DNA of 64,000 nucleotides, from NCBI RefSeq assembly GCF_003604195.1, contig NZ_QXGR01000003.1, positions 124,001 to 188,000 of the forward strand, written 5' to 3'. Position numbers and translations under genes: made by a program. The notes under the pieces are model-generated. The model did not search any database, had not been told where the DNA came from, and saw only the letters and a list, made by a program, of their open reading frames with translations. The stretch comes from Simplicispira lacusdiani (GTDB lineage: Bacteria; Pseudomonadota; Gammaproteobacteria; Burkholderiales; Burkholderiaceae_C). This document shows, one piece after another, positions 32,631-42,246 of this stretch; positions within the stretch are counted from its first letter, which is position 1; each line of letters opens with the position of its first letter.

Positions 32631-33839
32631 ATGGCTGAAAACACCATTATCACCCGCGTATCGACCTCCTTGCAGGAGGTCGACGCGGCGGCCTGGAACG
32701 GCCTGCTCGCCCGGCAAGCCCACCCCACGCCCTTCATGCGCCACGAATACCTAGCGGCCCTGGAGGCCAGCGGCAGCGCTACCCCCGACACGGGCTGGAC
32801 GGCACGGTTCATCACGCTGTGGGACGGTGCCACGCTGGTGGCGGCCTGTCCGCTGTACCTCAAAAGCCATTCCTACGGCGAATACGTGTTCGACTGGGCC
32901 TGGGCCAACGCCCATGCCGAGCACGGCCTGCCCTACTACCCCAAGGCCCTGGTGGCGGTGCCTTTCACGCCGGTGCCGGGCACGCGCCTGATGGCGCGGG
33001 ATGCGCAGGCCCGGGGCGCCCTGGTGCGGGCGCTGCGCCAGTGGTGCGAGGAGGCCGGTGTCTCCTCGCTGCACCTGCTGTTTGCCGTCGACGAAGATCT
33101 CGATGCCTGCGCGCAGGCTGGCCTGATGCAGCGCCAGACCGTGCAGTTCCACTGGAAGAACGCCGCGCCCGGCAGCGACTCGGGCTACCGTGGCTTCGAC
33201 GGCTTCCTGGAGCACCTGAACCAGGAGAAGCGCAAGAAAATTCGCCAGGAGCGCCGCCGCGTGGCCGAGGCCGGTGTCACGTTCCGCTGGCTGCGGGGCA
33301 CGGACATCGGCCCCGGCGAATGGGATTTCTTCTACCGCTGCTACGCCCACACCTACTGGGAGCATGGCAATCCGCCCTACCTCACGCGTGATTTCTTCAC
33401 GCGCATGGCGGCGCACATGCCCGAGGCCTGGGTGCTGTTCATCGCCGAGCGCGAGGGCCGCCCGATTGCTAGCAGTTTGATAGCTATTGACGCTTATCCA
33501 TCGGGCGATAGAGGCACAAAAGATACAGAATCCGTGGCCTACGGGCGCTACTGGGGCGCGCTGGAGCGCGTGGACTGCCTGCATTTCGAGGCCTGCTACT
33601 ACCAGCCGCTGCAGTGGTGCATCGAGCACGGCGTGCGGCGCTTCGAGGGCGGCGCCCAGGGCGAGCACAAGATGGCCCGCGCCCTGTTGCCCGTGCCCAC
33701 GCGCAGCGCGCACTGGCTGGCCCATCCGGCCTTCGCCGACGCCGTGGACCGCTACCTGCAGCGCGAGACGCAAGGGATGGCGCAGTACCTGGAGCACCTG
33801 CGGGCGCACAGCCCGCTGCGCCGCCCCGCAGGGCCCTGA
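32631..33839 (+). CDS. GNAT-fold acyltransferase-like protein (DUF482/peptidogalycan family)
   Basis: 402 residues. The N-terminal part begins MAENTIITRVSTSLQEVDAAAWN; diagnostic stretches are PTPFMRHEYLAALEASG, YGEYVFDWAWANAHAEHGLPYYPK, LNQEKRKKIRQERRRV, FYRCYAHTYWEHGNPPYLTRDFF and the ending YYQPLQWCIEHGVRRFEGGAQGEHKMARALLPV. This family has a Fem/GNAT fold; its reaction is unknown. Residues ~283-301 (AYPSGDRGTKDTESV region) are an insertion encoded by a dispersed repeat, just before the conserved AYGRYWGALE. It is divergent from nadE and convergent with a chemoreceptor gene. Confidence 0.85.
   Translation: MAENTIITRVSTSLQEVDAAAWNGLLARQAHPTPFMRHEYLAALEASGSATPDTGWTARFITLWDGATLVAACPLYLKSHSYGEYVFDWAWANAHAEHGLPYYPKALVAVPFTPVPGTRLMARDAQARGALVRALRQWCEEAGVSSLHLLFAVDEDLDACAQAGLMQRQTVQFHWKNAAPGSDSGYRGFDGFLEHLNQEKRKKIRQERRRVAEAGVTFRWLRGTDIGPGEWDFFYRCYAHTYWEHGNPPYLTRDFFTRMAAHMPEAWVLFIAEREGRPIASSLIAIDAYPSGDRGTKDTESVAYGRYWGALERVDCLHFEACYYQPLQWCIEHGVRRFEGGAQGEHKMARALLPVPTRSAHWLAHPAFADAVDRYLQRETQGMAQYLEHLRAHSPLRRPAGP
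33468..33525. repeat. Palindromic repeat copy inside the GNAT-like gene
   Basis: TTGATAGCTATTGACGCTTATCCATCGGGCG continues the same modules as the copy upstream of sufC. It is read through in frame, so the product carries about 15-18 extra residues. Confidence 0.75.
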
Positions 33840-33849
33840 GCCCCCCCGC

Positions 33850-35586
33850 TCAGAAGCTTTCCCAATCGTCCTTGCCGGCCGTGGCCGCTTGCGCCCGCGC
33901 CGGGGCCGGTTCCGCTGGCGCGCCAGCGGCCCGGGCCGGGCGCCCCGGCAAGGCGGCATGGGCGCGCGCTGCCGTGTGCGGCTTGCCCGGCGCGGCCTGC
34001 CGCCGCGCGGGCTTGTGGCCACCACCGCCGGCGGGCGCACTCGATTGCTGTTGCGACAGCTTGAAGACCGACACCGCGCCCACCAGCTCCTTGGCCTGGT
34101 GGCTCAGGCTGCCCGCCGCGGCGGCCATTTCCTCCACCAGCGCGGCGTTCTGTTGCGTGACCTGGTCCATCTGCGTGATGGCCTCGCCCACCTGCGAAAC
34201 GCCCGTGCTCTGTTCGCTGCTGGCCGCGCTGATCTCGCCCATGATGTCGGTCACGCGGCGGATTGCCGTCACAACCTCGGTCATGGTCACGCCGGCCTTG
34301 TCCACCAGCGCGCTGCCCTGCTCCACGCGCTCCACGCTGTCGGTGATGAGCTGCTTGATCTCCTTGGCCGCCTCGGCGCTGCGCCCGGCCAGGCTGCGCA
34401 CCTCGCTGGCCACCACGGCGAAGCCCCGGCCCTGTTCGCCCGCGCGCGCCGCCTCCACCGCCGCATTGAGCGCCAGAATGTTGGTCTGGAACGCGATGCC
34501 GTCGATCACGCTGATGATGTCGGCGATCTTGCTGCTGCTGTCGTTGATGCCCTTCATGGTGTCCACCACCTCGGCCACCACCGCGCCGCCCTGGCCCGCC
34601 ACCTCGGACGCGCTCAGGGCCAACTGGTTGGCCTGGCGCGCGTTGTCGGCGTTCTGCTTGACCGTGGCATTGAGTTCCTCCATCGACGCCGCCGTCTCCT
34701 CCAGGGCGCTGGCTTGCTCCTCCGTGCGGCTGGACAGGTCGTGGTTGGCCGAGGCGATCTGCGCGCTGGCCGACGCCACGCCCTCGGCGTTGCTGCGCAC
34801 GCCCGACACCACATGCGCCAGGTTGTCGCGCATGGACGCCAGGCCGCCCAGCAACTGGGTGATCTCGTCGCGCCCCTTCGCCTCGATAGGCACCGTGAGG
34901 TCACCCTGCGCCACGGCGCCGGAGATCTGCACCGCATTGCCCAGGTCGCGCGCGATCTGGCGGATCATGGCGCCGCCCATCAGCACCGCGATCAGCACGC
35001 CCACCACCACCGCGCCCACCGCCAGGGCCCGGATGGTCTGGTAGGTGGCCAGGCCCCGGTCGTATTCGGCGCGCGCCATGTCCAGTTGCACCTGCAGGAG
35101 CTTGCCCAGCACGTCCTGCAAGGGGTCGATGGCCGGGTACATCTCCTTGGCGGCATAGGCGGTCAGCGCGCCCATGTCCCCGGCGCCGAGCATGGACTCC
35201 AGGGTGCCGATGGCCGCATCGGCCTTGGCCTGCAGCTGCTTGAACCGCTCCGCCAGCTGCTTTTCCTCGGGCACCAGTTCCGTGGCCAGATAGGCGGACC
35301 AGTTGGTCTGGATCTCCTTGCGCGCGGCCGCCAGCAGCTGCGTGCCCTGCTGGAAGGTCAAGGCGCCGTCGCGCACCTTGTGCGCCGTGTCCACCACGTT
35401 GACGGCATACATGTCGGACACGGTCTTGATCTGCTTGAGCGGCACGACCCGGTCTTCGTACACGGATTTCATGCCCGCATTCGACTGCCCCATGCCGAAG
35501 ATGCCCGCACCGCCCACCAGCAGCACCAGGCAGCACAAGATCGCCAACAAGACCGTCAGTCGCGTGGAAATTTTGAAGCGGTTCAT
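33850..35586 (-). CDS. Methyl-accepting chemotaxis protein, four-helix-bundle sensor
   Basis: 578-residue transmembrane chemoreceptor. TM1 (~10-32), a periplasmic four-helix-bundle ligand domain (~35-185), TM2 (~190-210), HAMP (~212-265), and a cytoplasmic signalling domain with the hairpin tip region [38 protein letters not shown] present as adjacent motifs. A flexible Ala/Pro-rich tail ends in DDWESF, resembling the CheR/CheB-tethering pentapeptide. AGGAGA precedes the ATG. The signalling half is almost identical, at DNA level as well, to the second receptor at 46632-48377. The ligand is unknown. Confidence 0.94.
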   Translation of the reverse strand: MNRFKISTRLTVLLAILCCLVLLVGGAGIFGMGQSNAGMKSVYEDRVVPLKQIKTVSDMYAVNVVDTAHKVRDGALTFQQGTQLLAAARKEIQTNWSAYLATELVPEEKQLAERFKQLQAKADAAIGTLESMLGAGDMGALTAYAAKEMYPAIDPLQDVLGKLLQVQLDMARAEYDRGLATYQTIRALAVGAVVVGVLIAVLMGGAMIRQIARDLGNAVQISGAVAQGDLTVPIEAKGRDEITQLLGGLASMRDNLAHVVSGVRSNAEGVASASAQIASANHDLSSRTEEQASALEETAASMEELNATVKQNADNARQANQLALSASEVAGQGGAVVAEVVDTMKGINDSSSKIADIISVIDGIAFQTNILALNAAVEAARAGEQGRGFAVVASEVRSLAGRSAEAAKEIKQLITDSVERVEQGSALVDKAGVTMTEVVTAIRRVTDIMGEISAASSEQSTGVSQVGEAITQMDQVTQQNAALVEEMAAAAGSLSHQAKELVGAVSVFKLSQQQSSAPAGGGGHKPARRQAAPGKPHTAARAHAALPGRPARAAGAPAEPAPARAQAATAGKDDWESF

Positions 35587-35842
35587 CTTTCTCTCCTAAA
35601 AGCACATCGGAGTGGAATGACGGCTTCCAGGGCATCTTCCGGCTGCCCTGAGCCGTCTCCCTGCAGAGAATCACGGATGAAAACACCCCAGCCTGCCCAC
35701 GGCGGTTCTGGCGCCGGGGGAAATGCGCCGGGGCCTGGGTGGGGCCTCTTTCAACGGCGTTGTGGCTTGGATCGGGTGAGCGGCTTCAGGATACCAGTGT
35801 TTACATTTTTTTGCACTCTGTCCGGTGTGGCCCGGCGGGCGC

Positions 35843-38416
35843 TCAGCCCCGGGGCAGGCCCTGCTCCAGTGCGGCCAGGAACTGCGGCGCCGGCACCGGG
35901 CGGCCAAAGAAATAGCCTTGCACCTCGACGCAACCCTGGGCCTGTAGGAAGGCGAGCTGCCCCACCGTCTCCACCCCCTCGGCGATGGTCTGCATGCCCA
36001 GGCTGCCGGCCATGGAGATGATGGCGCTGACGATGGCCCGGTCGTCCGGATCGTCGGCGATGTCGCGCACGAAGGACTGGTCGATCTTGAGCTTGTAGAC
36101 CTTGAATTTCTTGAGGTGGCTGAGCGACGAGTAACCCGTGCCGAAATCGTCGATCGACAGCAGCACGCCGCACTGGTGCAGCCGGTCCATCATGGCGATG
36201 GCGGCGGCCGGGTCCGTCATGGCCACGCCCTCGGTCAGTTCCAGCTCCAGGCAATGCGCGGGCAGCTGCGCCTCGGCCAGGATGCTGTCGATCAGCTGCG
36301 GGAAGTCGGCCTGCCGGAACTGCACCAGCGACAGGTTCACGGCCATGGTCAGCACATGGCCCGAGCGCATCCACTCCTTGAGTTGCTGCGTAGCGGTGCG
36401 CAGCACCCATTCGCCGATGGGCAGGATCATGCCGCTGCTTTCAGCCACTGGAATGAATTCCGCCGGAGAGACCTGCCCCAGGTCGGGATGGTTCCAGCGC
36501 AGCAGGGCTTCGGCCCCGATGATGGTGCCGGTGGCCACCGACACCTGGGGCTGGTAGTGCAGCTGCAGCTGGTTGCGCTCCAGCGCCCGCCGCAGGGCGT
36601 TCTCCAGCAGCAGGGCACGCTCGGAACGCGCCTGCATTTCGGCCGTGAAGAAGCGGAACTGGTTGCGCCCGCACTGCTTGGCGTAGTACATGGCCGCATC
36701 GGCGCAGCGCGACAGGGTGTCGAAATCGGCGCCATCGTTCGGGAACATCGCGATGCCGATGCTGGGCGTGACGATCAGTTCGTGCGATTCGATCTCGAAG
36801 GGCTCCGCGGCGGCCTGCAGCAGCTTCTCCGCCACGTGGGCCGCGCCCAGCGCATCGGTGTCGGGCAGCACCAGCACGAATTCATCGCCGCTGAGCCGCG
36901 ACACCGTGTCCTGCTCGCGCACCAGCATCGTCAAGCGCCGCGCCAGCGCGCTCAGCAGCTCATCGCCCACGCGGTGCCCGAGTGAATCGTTGACGTTCTT
37001 GAAGTGGTCCAGGTCCAGGAACATCAGCGCCACCATGTTGCCATTGCGCTGCGCGCCGCTCAGCGCGTACTGGCAGCGGTCCGCCAGCAGGCTGCGGTTG
37101 GGCAGGCCGGTCAGGACGTCGAAGTGCGCGAGCTGGCGCACCTTCTCCTCGGACTCCTTGTTCTTGGTGATGTCGCGCGAAAGCACCACGAAGCGCGGCG
37201 CCTCGCCATAGCCGACCGCCTTGCGGGCCACGGAGAGCTCGAACCAGCGCGGCCCGATCTCCAGCGGCAGGCAGATCTGCACCCCGGTGGACCAGGTCTT
37301 TTCGTTCGCCTCCTTCAGCGCATCAAGCACCTTGCCGGCCTGCTCCGGCGGCATGACCTCCTGCACCGTGCGGCCCAGCAGCTCGTTGCTGGGCCGTGCA
37401 AGCAGTTCCTCGCGCGGCGAATGCGTGCTGTAGTAGCGGCCATCGAGCCCCACCTCGAAGAGCAGGTCGGGAATGGCATTGACCGTGGCCTCCAGGTGCT
37501 GCTGCGTGGCCCGGATCTCGGCGGTGCGCTCGGCCACCAGCGCTTCGAGCTGGACATCGTGCAGGCGCATGGCATAGAGCAGCCAGGCCAGGTAGGCCAA
37601 CAGGGCGCTGAACAGGGCTCCCAGCACCGCCTCGACTATCAGCCCCGTGCGGTTGACCCAGCCGCCCACCGGTGCCACGCTGAGGGTCCACACCCCGTTG
37701 GGCAGCTCCAGGGTGCGCGACACCGGCGCGTCCAGCGCCTTCTCGCCCCAGGCCGCGATGCTCTGGCGCGCGCCCGTTTCGGGCAGGATGCGCCACAGTT
37801 CGTAGGCGTAGCCGCGCTCGCGCAGCAACGGCAGGCGCGCGGCGTCGAGGGCCTCGGGAAACCGCAGCGTGGCGTAGCTGAACCCCCAGAACGCGCGATG
37901 GCCCTGCATGTCGGTCAAGAAGATCGGCAAGCGGCCCACCACCCCCATGCCGCCCTGCGCCAACTGCAGCGGCCCCGCCAGCGTGAGGTGGCCGGTATCG
38001 CGCGCCAGGCGCGCTTCCTTGTTCTGCGCCACGTCCTTGAGCTGGTCGAAACCGATGCTCCTTTCGTTGCCCGCGCGCGGCACCACGCAGCAAATCACGC
38101 CGCCGGGTGAAAGGCCCAGCGCGGCGATGCCCGGATAGAACGGCAGCATCTCAGTGGCCACGCCGTCGAAGTCCTGCACCTGGCCATTGCCCTGGCGCAC
38201 CAGGGCGGCAATCGCGTAGGTGGCCGACAAGGCCCGCTCGATGCCGCGCTGCAGCGACTGCGCGTGGTCGGCCGCCAGGTCGGCCGCCAAGGCACGGGTC
38301 CGGTGGCTTTCCTGTTCCGCCGAATGGCGCAGCCACGCGATGACCAGCAGCAAGCCGCACGCAAACACCAGCAGCGATAGCAGCCACTGGCGCTGGCGAG
38401 GTGTGAGGGTAGGCAT
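35843..38416 (-). CDS. Membrane GGDEF-EAL cyclic-di-GMP protein with PAS domain
   Basis: 857 residues. TM1 (~12-30), a periplasmic CHASE-like sensor (~35-255, MLPFYPGIAALGLSPGG), TM2 (~262-285), PAS (~320-440), GGDEF (~445-600) and EAL (~605-855). The GGDEF motif is altered to SGDEF (~506), whereas the EAL domain keeps EALLRW (~634), DDFGTGYSS and KIDQSFV. It is therefore most likely a c-di-GMP phosphodiesterase with a weak or regulatory GGDEF domain. ATG 38416 is chosen because the first TM follows; in-frame starts at 38458 and 38473 exist. Confidence 0.92.
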   Translation of the reverse strand: MPTLTPRQRQWLLSLLVFACGLLLVIAWLRHSAEQESHRTRALAADLAADHAQSLQRGIERALSATYAIAALVRQGNGQVQDFDGVATEMLPFYPGIAALGLSPGGVICCVVPRAGNERSIGFDQLKDVAQNKEARLARDTGHLTLAGPLQLAQGGMGVVGRLPIFLTDMQGHRAFWGFSYATLRFPEALDAARLPLLRERGYAYELWRILPETGARQSIAAWGEKALDAPVSRTLELPNGVWTLSVAPVGGWVNRTGLIVEAVLGALFSALLAYLAWLLYAMRLHDVQLEALVAERTAEIRATQQHLEATVNAIPDLLFEVGLDGRYYSTHSPREELLARPSNELLGRTVQEVMPPEQAGKVLDALKEANEKTWSTGVQICLPLEIGPRWFELSVARKAVGYGEAPRFVVLSRDITKNKESEEKVRQLAHFDVLTGLPNRSLLADRCQYALSGAQRNGNMVALMFLDLDHFKNVNDSLGHRVGDELLSALARRLTMLVREQDTVSRLSGDEFVLVLPDTDALGAAHVAEKLLQAAAEPFEIESHELIVTPSIGIAMFPNDGADFDTLSRCADAAMYYAKQCGRNQFRFFTAEMQARSERALLLENALRRALERNQLQLHYQPQVSVATGTIIGAEALLRWNHPDLGQVSPAEFIPVAESSGMILPIGEWVLRTATQQLKEWMRSGHVLTMAVNLSLVQFRQADFPQLIDSILAEAQLPAHCLELELTEGVAMTDPAAAIAMMDRLHQCGVLLSIDDFGTGYSSLSHLKKFKVYKLKIDQSFVRDIADDPDDRAIVSAIISMAGSLGMQTIAEGVETVGQLAFLQAQGCVEVQGYFFGRPVPAPQFLAALEQGLPRG

Positions 38417-38603
38417 CGGTCGTAAGGATGTGCTACTGGCGAATTGATTGTCCACCATCGGATCGGCAAGCATGCACAGGCATCCACAGAAACCGGCAAA
38501 ACGCCTGGCCCGCGTCGCGCCTGTGCCGCAGATCCCGCCGCACAGCGGCGGATGCCCATGGCAATGGCGCGGGCACAGGCTTGAAAGCTTGCAGCCTTGT
38601 TTA

Positions 38604-38626
38604 AAGATTCATACGATATGAATATT
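38604..38626. promoter_or_regulatory. NsrR/Rrf2-like operator upstream of sufB
   Basis: AAGATTCAT (38604-38612), a 5-base spacer, then ATGAATATT (38618-38626): a 9-5-9 inverted repeat with one arm mismatch. It has the same architecture and nearly the same arms as the operator in front of nnrS (46556-46590). It lies 60 bases upstream of the sufB start. Confidence 0.65.
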
Positions 38627-38686
38627 AAAACATCCCCACCGAGGCCCCACCCATGACCCCCGCACCCCACCGCCCGGAGCACCGCC

Positions 38687-40141
38687 ATGTCCAGCATTGA
38701 GCAGGCCGCCCCCCTGGCCCAGGCGCTGCAACAGCCCTACCGGCACGGCTTCGTCACCGACATCGAGTCCGATTCCCTGCCCCCGGGGCTGGACGAAGGC
38801 ACGATCCGCGCCATTTCGCGGCGCAAGCGCGAGCCCGAGTTCCTGCTGCGCTGGCGCCTGGCCGCCTTCGAGCGCTGGCTGACCATGGCGCCGCCCGACT
38901 GGGCGCACCTGCGCATGGAGCCAGTGGACTTCCAGGCCCTGTCGTATTTCTCGGCGCCCAAGTCGCTCAAGGACGGCCCCAAGAGCCTCGACGAGGTGGA
39001 CCCCAAGCTGCTGGAAACCTACGAAAAGCTCAACGTGCCCCTGCACGAACGCGCCCGCCTGGCCGGCGTGGCGGTGGACGCGGTGTTCGACTCGGTGTCC
39101 GTGGGCACCACCTTCCGCGAGCAGCTCGCCGAGGTGGGCGTCATCTTCTGCTCGTTCTCGCACGCCGTGGAGCACCACCCGGAACTGATCGAGCGCTACC
39201 TGGGCAGCGTGGTGCCGGTGGGCGACAACTTCTACGCCGCGCTCAATTCGGCGGTGTTCTCCGACGGCTCCTTCGTCTACATCCCCCAGGGCGTGAAATG
39301 CCCGATGGAGCTGTCGTCGTACTTCCGCATCAACGCGCGCAACACCGGGCAGTTCGAGCGCACGCTCATCATTGCCGAGGAAGGCAGTTCGGTCAGCTAC
39401 CTCGAAGGCTGCACAGCGCCGCAGCGCGACGAGCACCAGCTGCACGCCGCCGTGGTGGAGCTGGTGGCGCACGACGACGCCTTCATCAAATACTCCACCG
39501 TGCAGAACTGGTACCCCGGCGACGAGCAGGGGCGCGGTGGCATCTACAACTTCGTCACCAAGCGCGGCCTGGCCGCCGGCAAGCGCTCGCGCATCGCCTG
39601 GACGCAGATCGAGACCGGCTCGGCCATCACCTGGAAGTACCCCAGCGTGGTGCTGCGCGGCGACGGGTCCAACGGCGAGTTCCATTCCATCGCCGTGTCC
39701 AATCACTTCCAGCAGGCGGACACCGGCACCAAGATGATCCACCTGGGCCAGAACACCACCAGCCGCATCGTCTCCAAGGGCATCAGCGCGGGCCATGCGC
39801 ACAACAGCTACCGCGGCCTGGTGCGCGTTAACGGCGGAGCGGCAGGCGCGCGCAACCACACGCAGTGCGATTCGCTGCTCATCGGCCCGGATTGCGGCGC
39901 GCACACCTTCCCCTACATCGACACCGCGCGCGGCGACGCCGTGGTCGAGCACGAGGCCACCACCACGCGCATCTCGGAAGAGCGGCTGTTCTATTGCCAG
40001 CAGCGCGGCATCGACCCGCAGGAGGCCACGGCGCTGATCGTCGGCGGCTTCTGCCAGGCCGTGCTCGAAGAGCTGCCCATGGAATTTGCGCTGGAGGCCA
40101 AGGCCCTGCTGGCCGTCTCGCTCGAAGGCGCGGTGGGCTGA
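38687..40141 (+). CDS. sufB: Fe-S cluster assembly scaffold SufB
   Basis: 484 residues. Core scaffold subunit of the SufBC2D complex on which Fe-S clusters form. Seen: the N-terminal [96 protein letters not shown] with the conserved Cys, and [16 protein letters not shown]. It is the first gene of the suf operon, whose promoter region contains the NsrR-like operator. The 84 bp between sufB and sufC are largely a palindromic repeat. Confidence 0.96.
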   Translation: MSSIEQAAPLAQALQQPYRHGFVTDIESDSLPPGLDEGTIRAISRRKREPEFLLRWRLAAFERWLTMAPPDWAHLRMEPVDFQALSYFSAPKSLKDGPKSLDEVDPKLLETYEKLNVPLHERARLAGVAVDAVFDSVSVGTTFREQLAEVGVIFCSFSHAVEHHPELIERYLGSVVPVGDNFYAALNSAVFSDGSFVYIPQGVKCPMELSSYFRINARNTGQFERTLIIAEEGSSVSYLEGCTAPQRDEHQLHAAVVELVAHDDAFIKYSTVQNWYPGDEQGRGGIYNFVTKRGLAAGKRSRIAWTQIETGSAITWKYPSVVLRGDGSNGEFHSIAVSNHFQQADTGTKMIHLGQNTTSRIVSKGISAGHAHNSYRGLVRVNGGAAGARNHTQCDSLLIGPDCGAHTFPYIDTARGDAVVEHEATTTRISEERLFYCQQRGIDPQEATALIVGGFCQAVLEELPMEFALEAKALLAVSLEGAVG

Positions 40142-40158
40142 CAACGCCTGTTTACAAG

Positions 40159-40212
40159 CAAAAAACGGCTCCAGCCCTTATCCATAAAGCGTCACCAGCT
40201 ATCAAATTTGAA
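40159..40212. repeat. Dispersed palindromic repeat, sufB-sufC gap
   Basis: AAAACGGCTCCAGCCCTTAT, then CCATAAAGCGTCACC and AGCTATCAAATTTGAA: both modules, somewhat diverged, ending just before the sufC ribosome site GAAGGA. Confidence 0.75.
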
Positions 40213-40225
40213 AGAAGGACACCCC

Positions 40226-40996
40226 ATGACAACCCCCTCCCCCCTGCTGCAAGTGCGCGACCTGCGCGTGAACGTGGGCGAGCGCACCGTGCTGCACTCG
40301 GTCTCGCTCGACGTGGCACCCGGCGCCCTGGTAGTGCTGATGGGTGCCAACGGCAGCGGCAAAAGCACGCTGGGCCTGACGCTCGCCGGCCACCCGAGCT
40401 ACCGCGCCGCCGCCGGCCAGGCGCTGTTCGGCGGCCAGGACCTGCTGGCCATGAGCGCGCATGAACGCGCGCGCGCCGGTCTGTTCGTCTCGTTCCAGGC
40501 GCCGCCCGACATCCCCGGCGTGAAGAACAACCTGTTCATCCGCAGCGCCCTCAACGCCGTGCGCGAAGCGCGCGGCGAGGAGCCACTCGACGCCTTCGAC
40601 TTCCTGGCCAGCGCACGCGAGGCCGCCAAGCAGCTCGGCCTGCCCGAGGCCATGCTCGGCCGCCCGGTCAACGAGGGCTTCTCGGGCGGCGAGCGCAAGC
40701 GCAACGAACTGCTGCAATTGGCCCTGCTGCGGCCGCGCCTGGCCGTGCTCGATGAAATCGACTCGGGCATGGACGTGGACGGCGTGCGTGCCGTGGTGCA
40801 ACTGGTGCAGAGCCTGCGCGCGCAGGGCACGGCCTTCGTGGTCGTCTCGCACTACCTGCACCTGATCGAATCGCTGGAGCCCGATGCCGTGCTGCGGCTG
40901 GACCAGGGCTGCATCGCCGAAACAGGTGGCCTGGAACTGGCGCGCGGCATCGCCCGCACCGGTTTCGCGCGCGCCGCCGACCCCGTGGAGGCCTGA
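40226..40996 (+). CDS. sufC: Fe-S assembly ATPase SufC
   Basis: 256-residue ABC-type ATPase that powers SufBC2D. Walker A GANGSGKST, signature FSGGERKRNELLQ, Walker B LAVLDEIDSGMDVDG and the switch His in VVVSHYLHL are intact. The SufC-specific insertion FQAPPDIPGVKNNLFIRSALN is present. ATG 40226 follows GAAGGA at six bases. sufD begins three bases after the stop. Confidence 0.96.
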   Translation: MTTPSPLLQVRDLRVNVGERTVLHSVSLDVAPGALVVLMGANGSGKSTLGLTLAGHPSYRAAAGQALFGGQDLLAMSAHERARAGLFVSFQAPPDIPGVKNNLFIRSALNAVREARGEEPLDAFDFLASAREAAKQLGLPEAMLGRPVNEGFSGGERKRNELLQLALLRPRLAVLDEIDSGMDVDGVRAVVQLVQSLRAQGTAFVVVSHYLHLIESLEPDAVLRLDQGCIAETGGLELARGIARTGFARAADPVEA

Positions 40997-40998
40997 AC

Positions 40999-42246
40999 AT
41001 GGACACCGCCCGCGCCGACGCCCTGGCCGCCCACGAACGCCTGCGCACGCACGGCTGGATCGCAGCACGCGCCGAAACCTTCCGCCACCTGCCGCCGCCG
41101 GCGGCCGACACCTGGCTCCAGGGTCCGGCCGACGGCGCCACGCCCGGCTGCGACGCGCCACCGCTGGCCGGCGCCGGCTGGACGCTGCACCCGGTGGGCC
41201 ACGCCCCGCAAGGCAGCGTGCAGGCGCGCTGGCTCGACGCGCTGGACCCGGCGCAGCGCGCCGAGCTATTTGCTGGCCTGCCGCAACCCGGCGACGGCGA
41301 CGCCGCCCCCTTCGCCTGGGCCCACCGCGCGCTGTGCCGCCAGGGCCTGCGCCTGCGCGTGCAGGCCACGCCCGGCAAGGCCGGGCCGGACCAGGGCACC
41401 GTATGGCTGCAACTGCGCCACCAGCCCCGCGCGCAGGCCGAGGCCCCGCTGCTGGTGCTCGACATCGACCCCGGCGTGCACTGCGTGCTGATCGAAACGC
41501 ACGAGCGCGAAACCGCGCAGTGCGGCCAGGCCGTGGCGCAAAACCTGCACACCCACATCCACCTCGGCGCGGGCGCCACGCTGCGGCACCTGCGCATCGC
41601 CGCGCCGGGCGCCGGTGACCAGATAGCGCACCATGTTCACGCCCGGATCGACACCCACGCCCACTATGAGCAGGCCCTGGTGGCCACCGAAGGTGCCTAC
41701 CACCTACAGCGCACCCTGCTCGACCTGCAGGGCCACCACGCCACCGCCCACGCGTCCGGCCTGCTGCTGGCCGCCGGCCAGGCGTTGGAGCAGCAGGTGC
41801 ACACTGCGCACCACGCGGCCCACACCACCAGCCAGGTGGAGACCCTGGCCCTGGCCAGCGGCGCCGCGCGCGTGGTGGCCAACGCCCACACCCGCATCGC
41901 CCCGGGCGCCGACGAAGCCGCCGTGCGCCAGCGCCTCACCGGCATCCCGCTCGCCGGCCGGCCCCGGCTGGTGATGCGCCCGCACCTTGAAATCCAGCAC
42001 GACCAGGTGCAGGCCGCGCACGGCGCCACCTGGGGCGCGCTGCCCGAGGACGCCCTGTTCTACGCCCGCCAGCGCGGGCTGGACGACGCCAGCGCGCGCG
42101 CCCTGGTCGTCGAGGGCATGGCCCACGCGCTGCTGGAGCGCTGCATAGACCACCCCGAGCTGCTGGCCACCTGGCTCAGCGACGGCTGGCTGACCCAAGC
42201 CATCGCGCGCCACCTGGCCACGGCACAGGAGACCCACCATGAGTGA
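40999..42246 (+). CDS. sufD: Fe-S assembly protein SufD
   Basis: 415 residues, the SufB-like partner in SufBC2D. The N-terminal half is divergent. The C-terminal beta-helix carries VLDIDPGVHCVLIETHE, LVATEGAYHLQRTLLDL, RIAPGADEAAVRQRLTGIPL, RPHLEIQHDQVQAAHGATWGALPEDALFYARQRGL and VEGMAHALLERC (adjacent motifs typical of SufD). Codon third positions are extremely GC rich here, as in sufS. It overlaps sufS by 8 bases. Confidence 0.94.
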   Translation: MDTARADALAAHERLRTHGWIAARAETFRHLPPPAADTWLQGPADGATPGCDAPPLAGAGWTLHPVGHAPQGSVQARWLDALDPAQRAELFAGLPQPGDGDAAPFAWAHRALCRQGLRLRVQATPGKAGPDQGTVWLQLRHQPRAQAEAPLLVLDIDPGVHCVLIETHERETAQCGQAVAQNLHTHIHLGAGATLRHLRIAAPGAGDQIAHHVHARIDTHAHYEQALVATEGAYHLQRTLLDLQGHHATAHASGLLLAAGQALEQQVHTAHHAAHTTSQVETLALASGAARVVANAHTRIAPGADEAAVRQRLTGIPLAGRPRLVMRPHLEIQHDQVQAAHGATWGALPEDALFYARQRGLDDASARALVVEGMAHALLERCIDHPELLATWLSDGWLTQAIARHLATAQETHHE

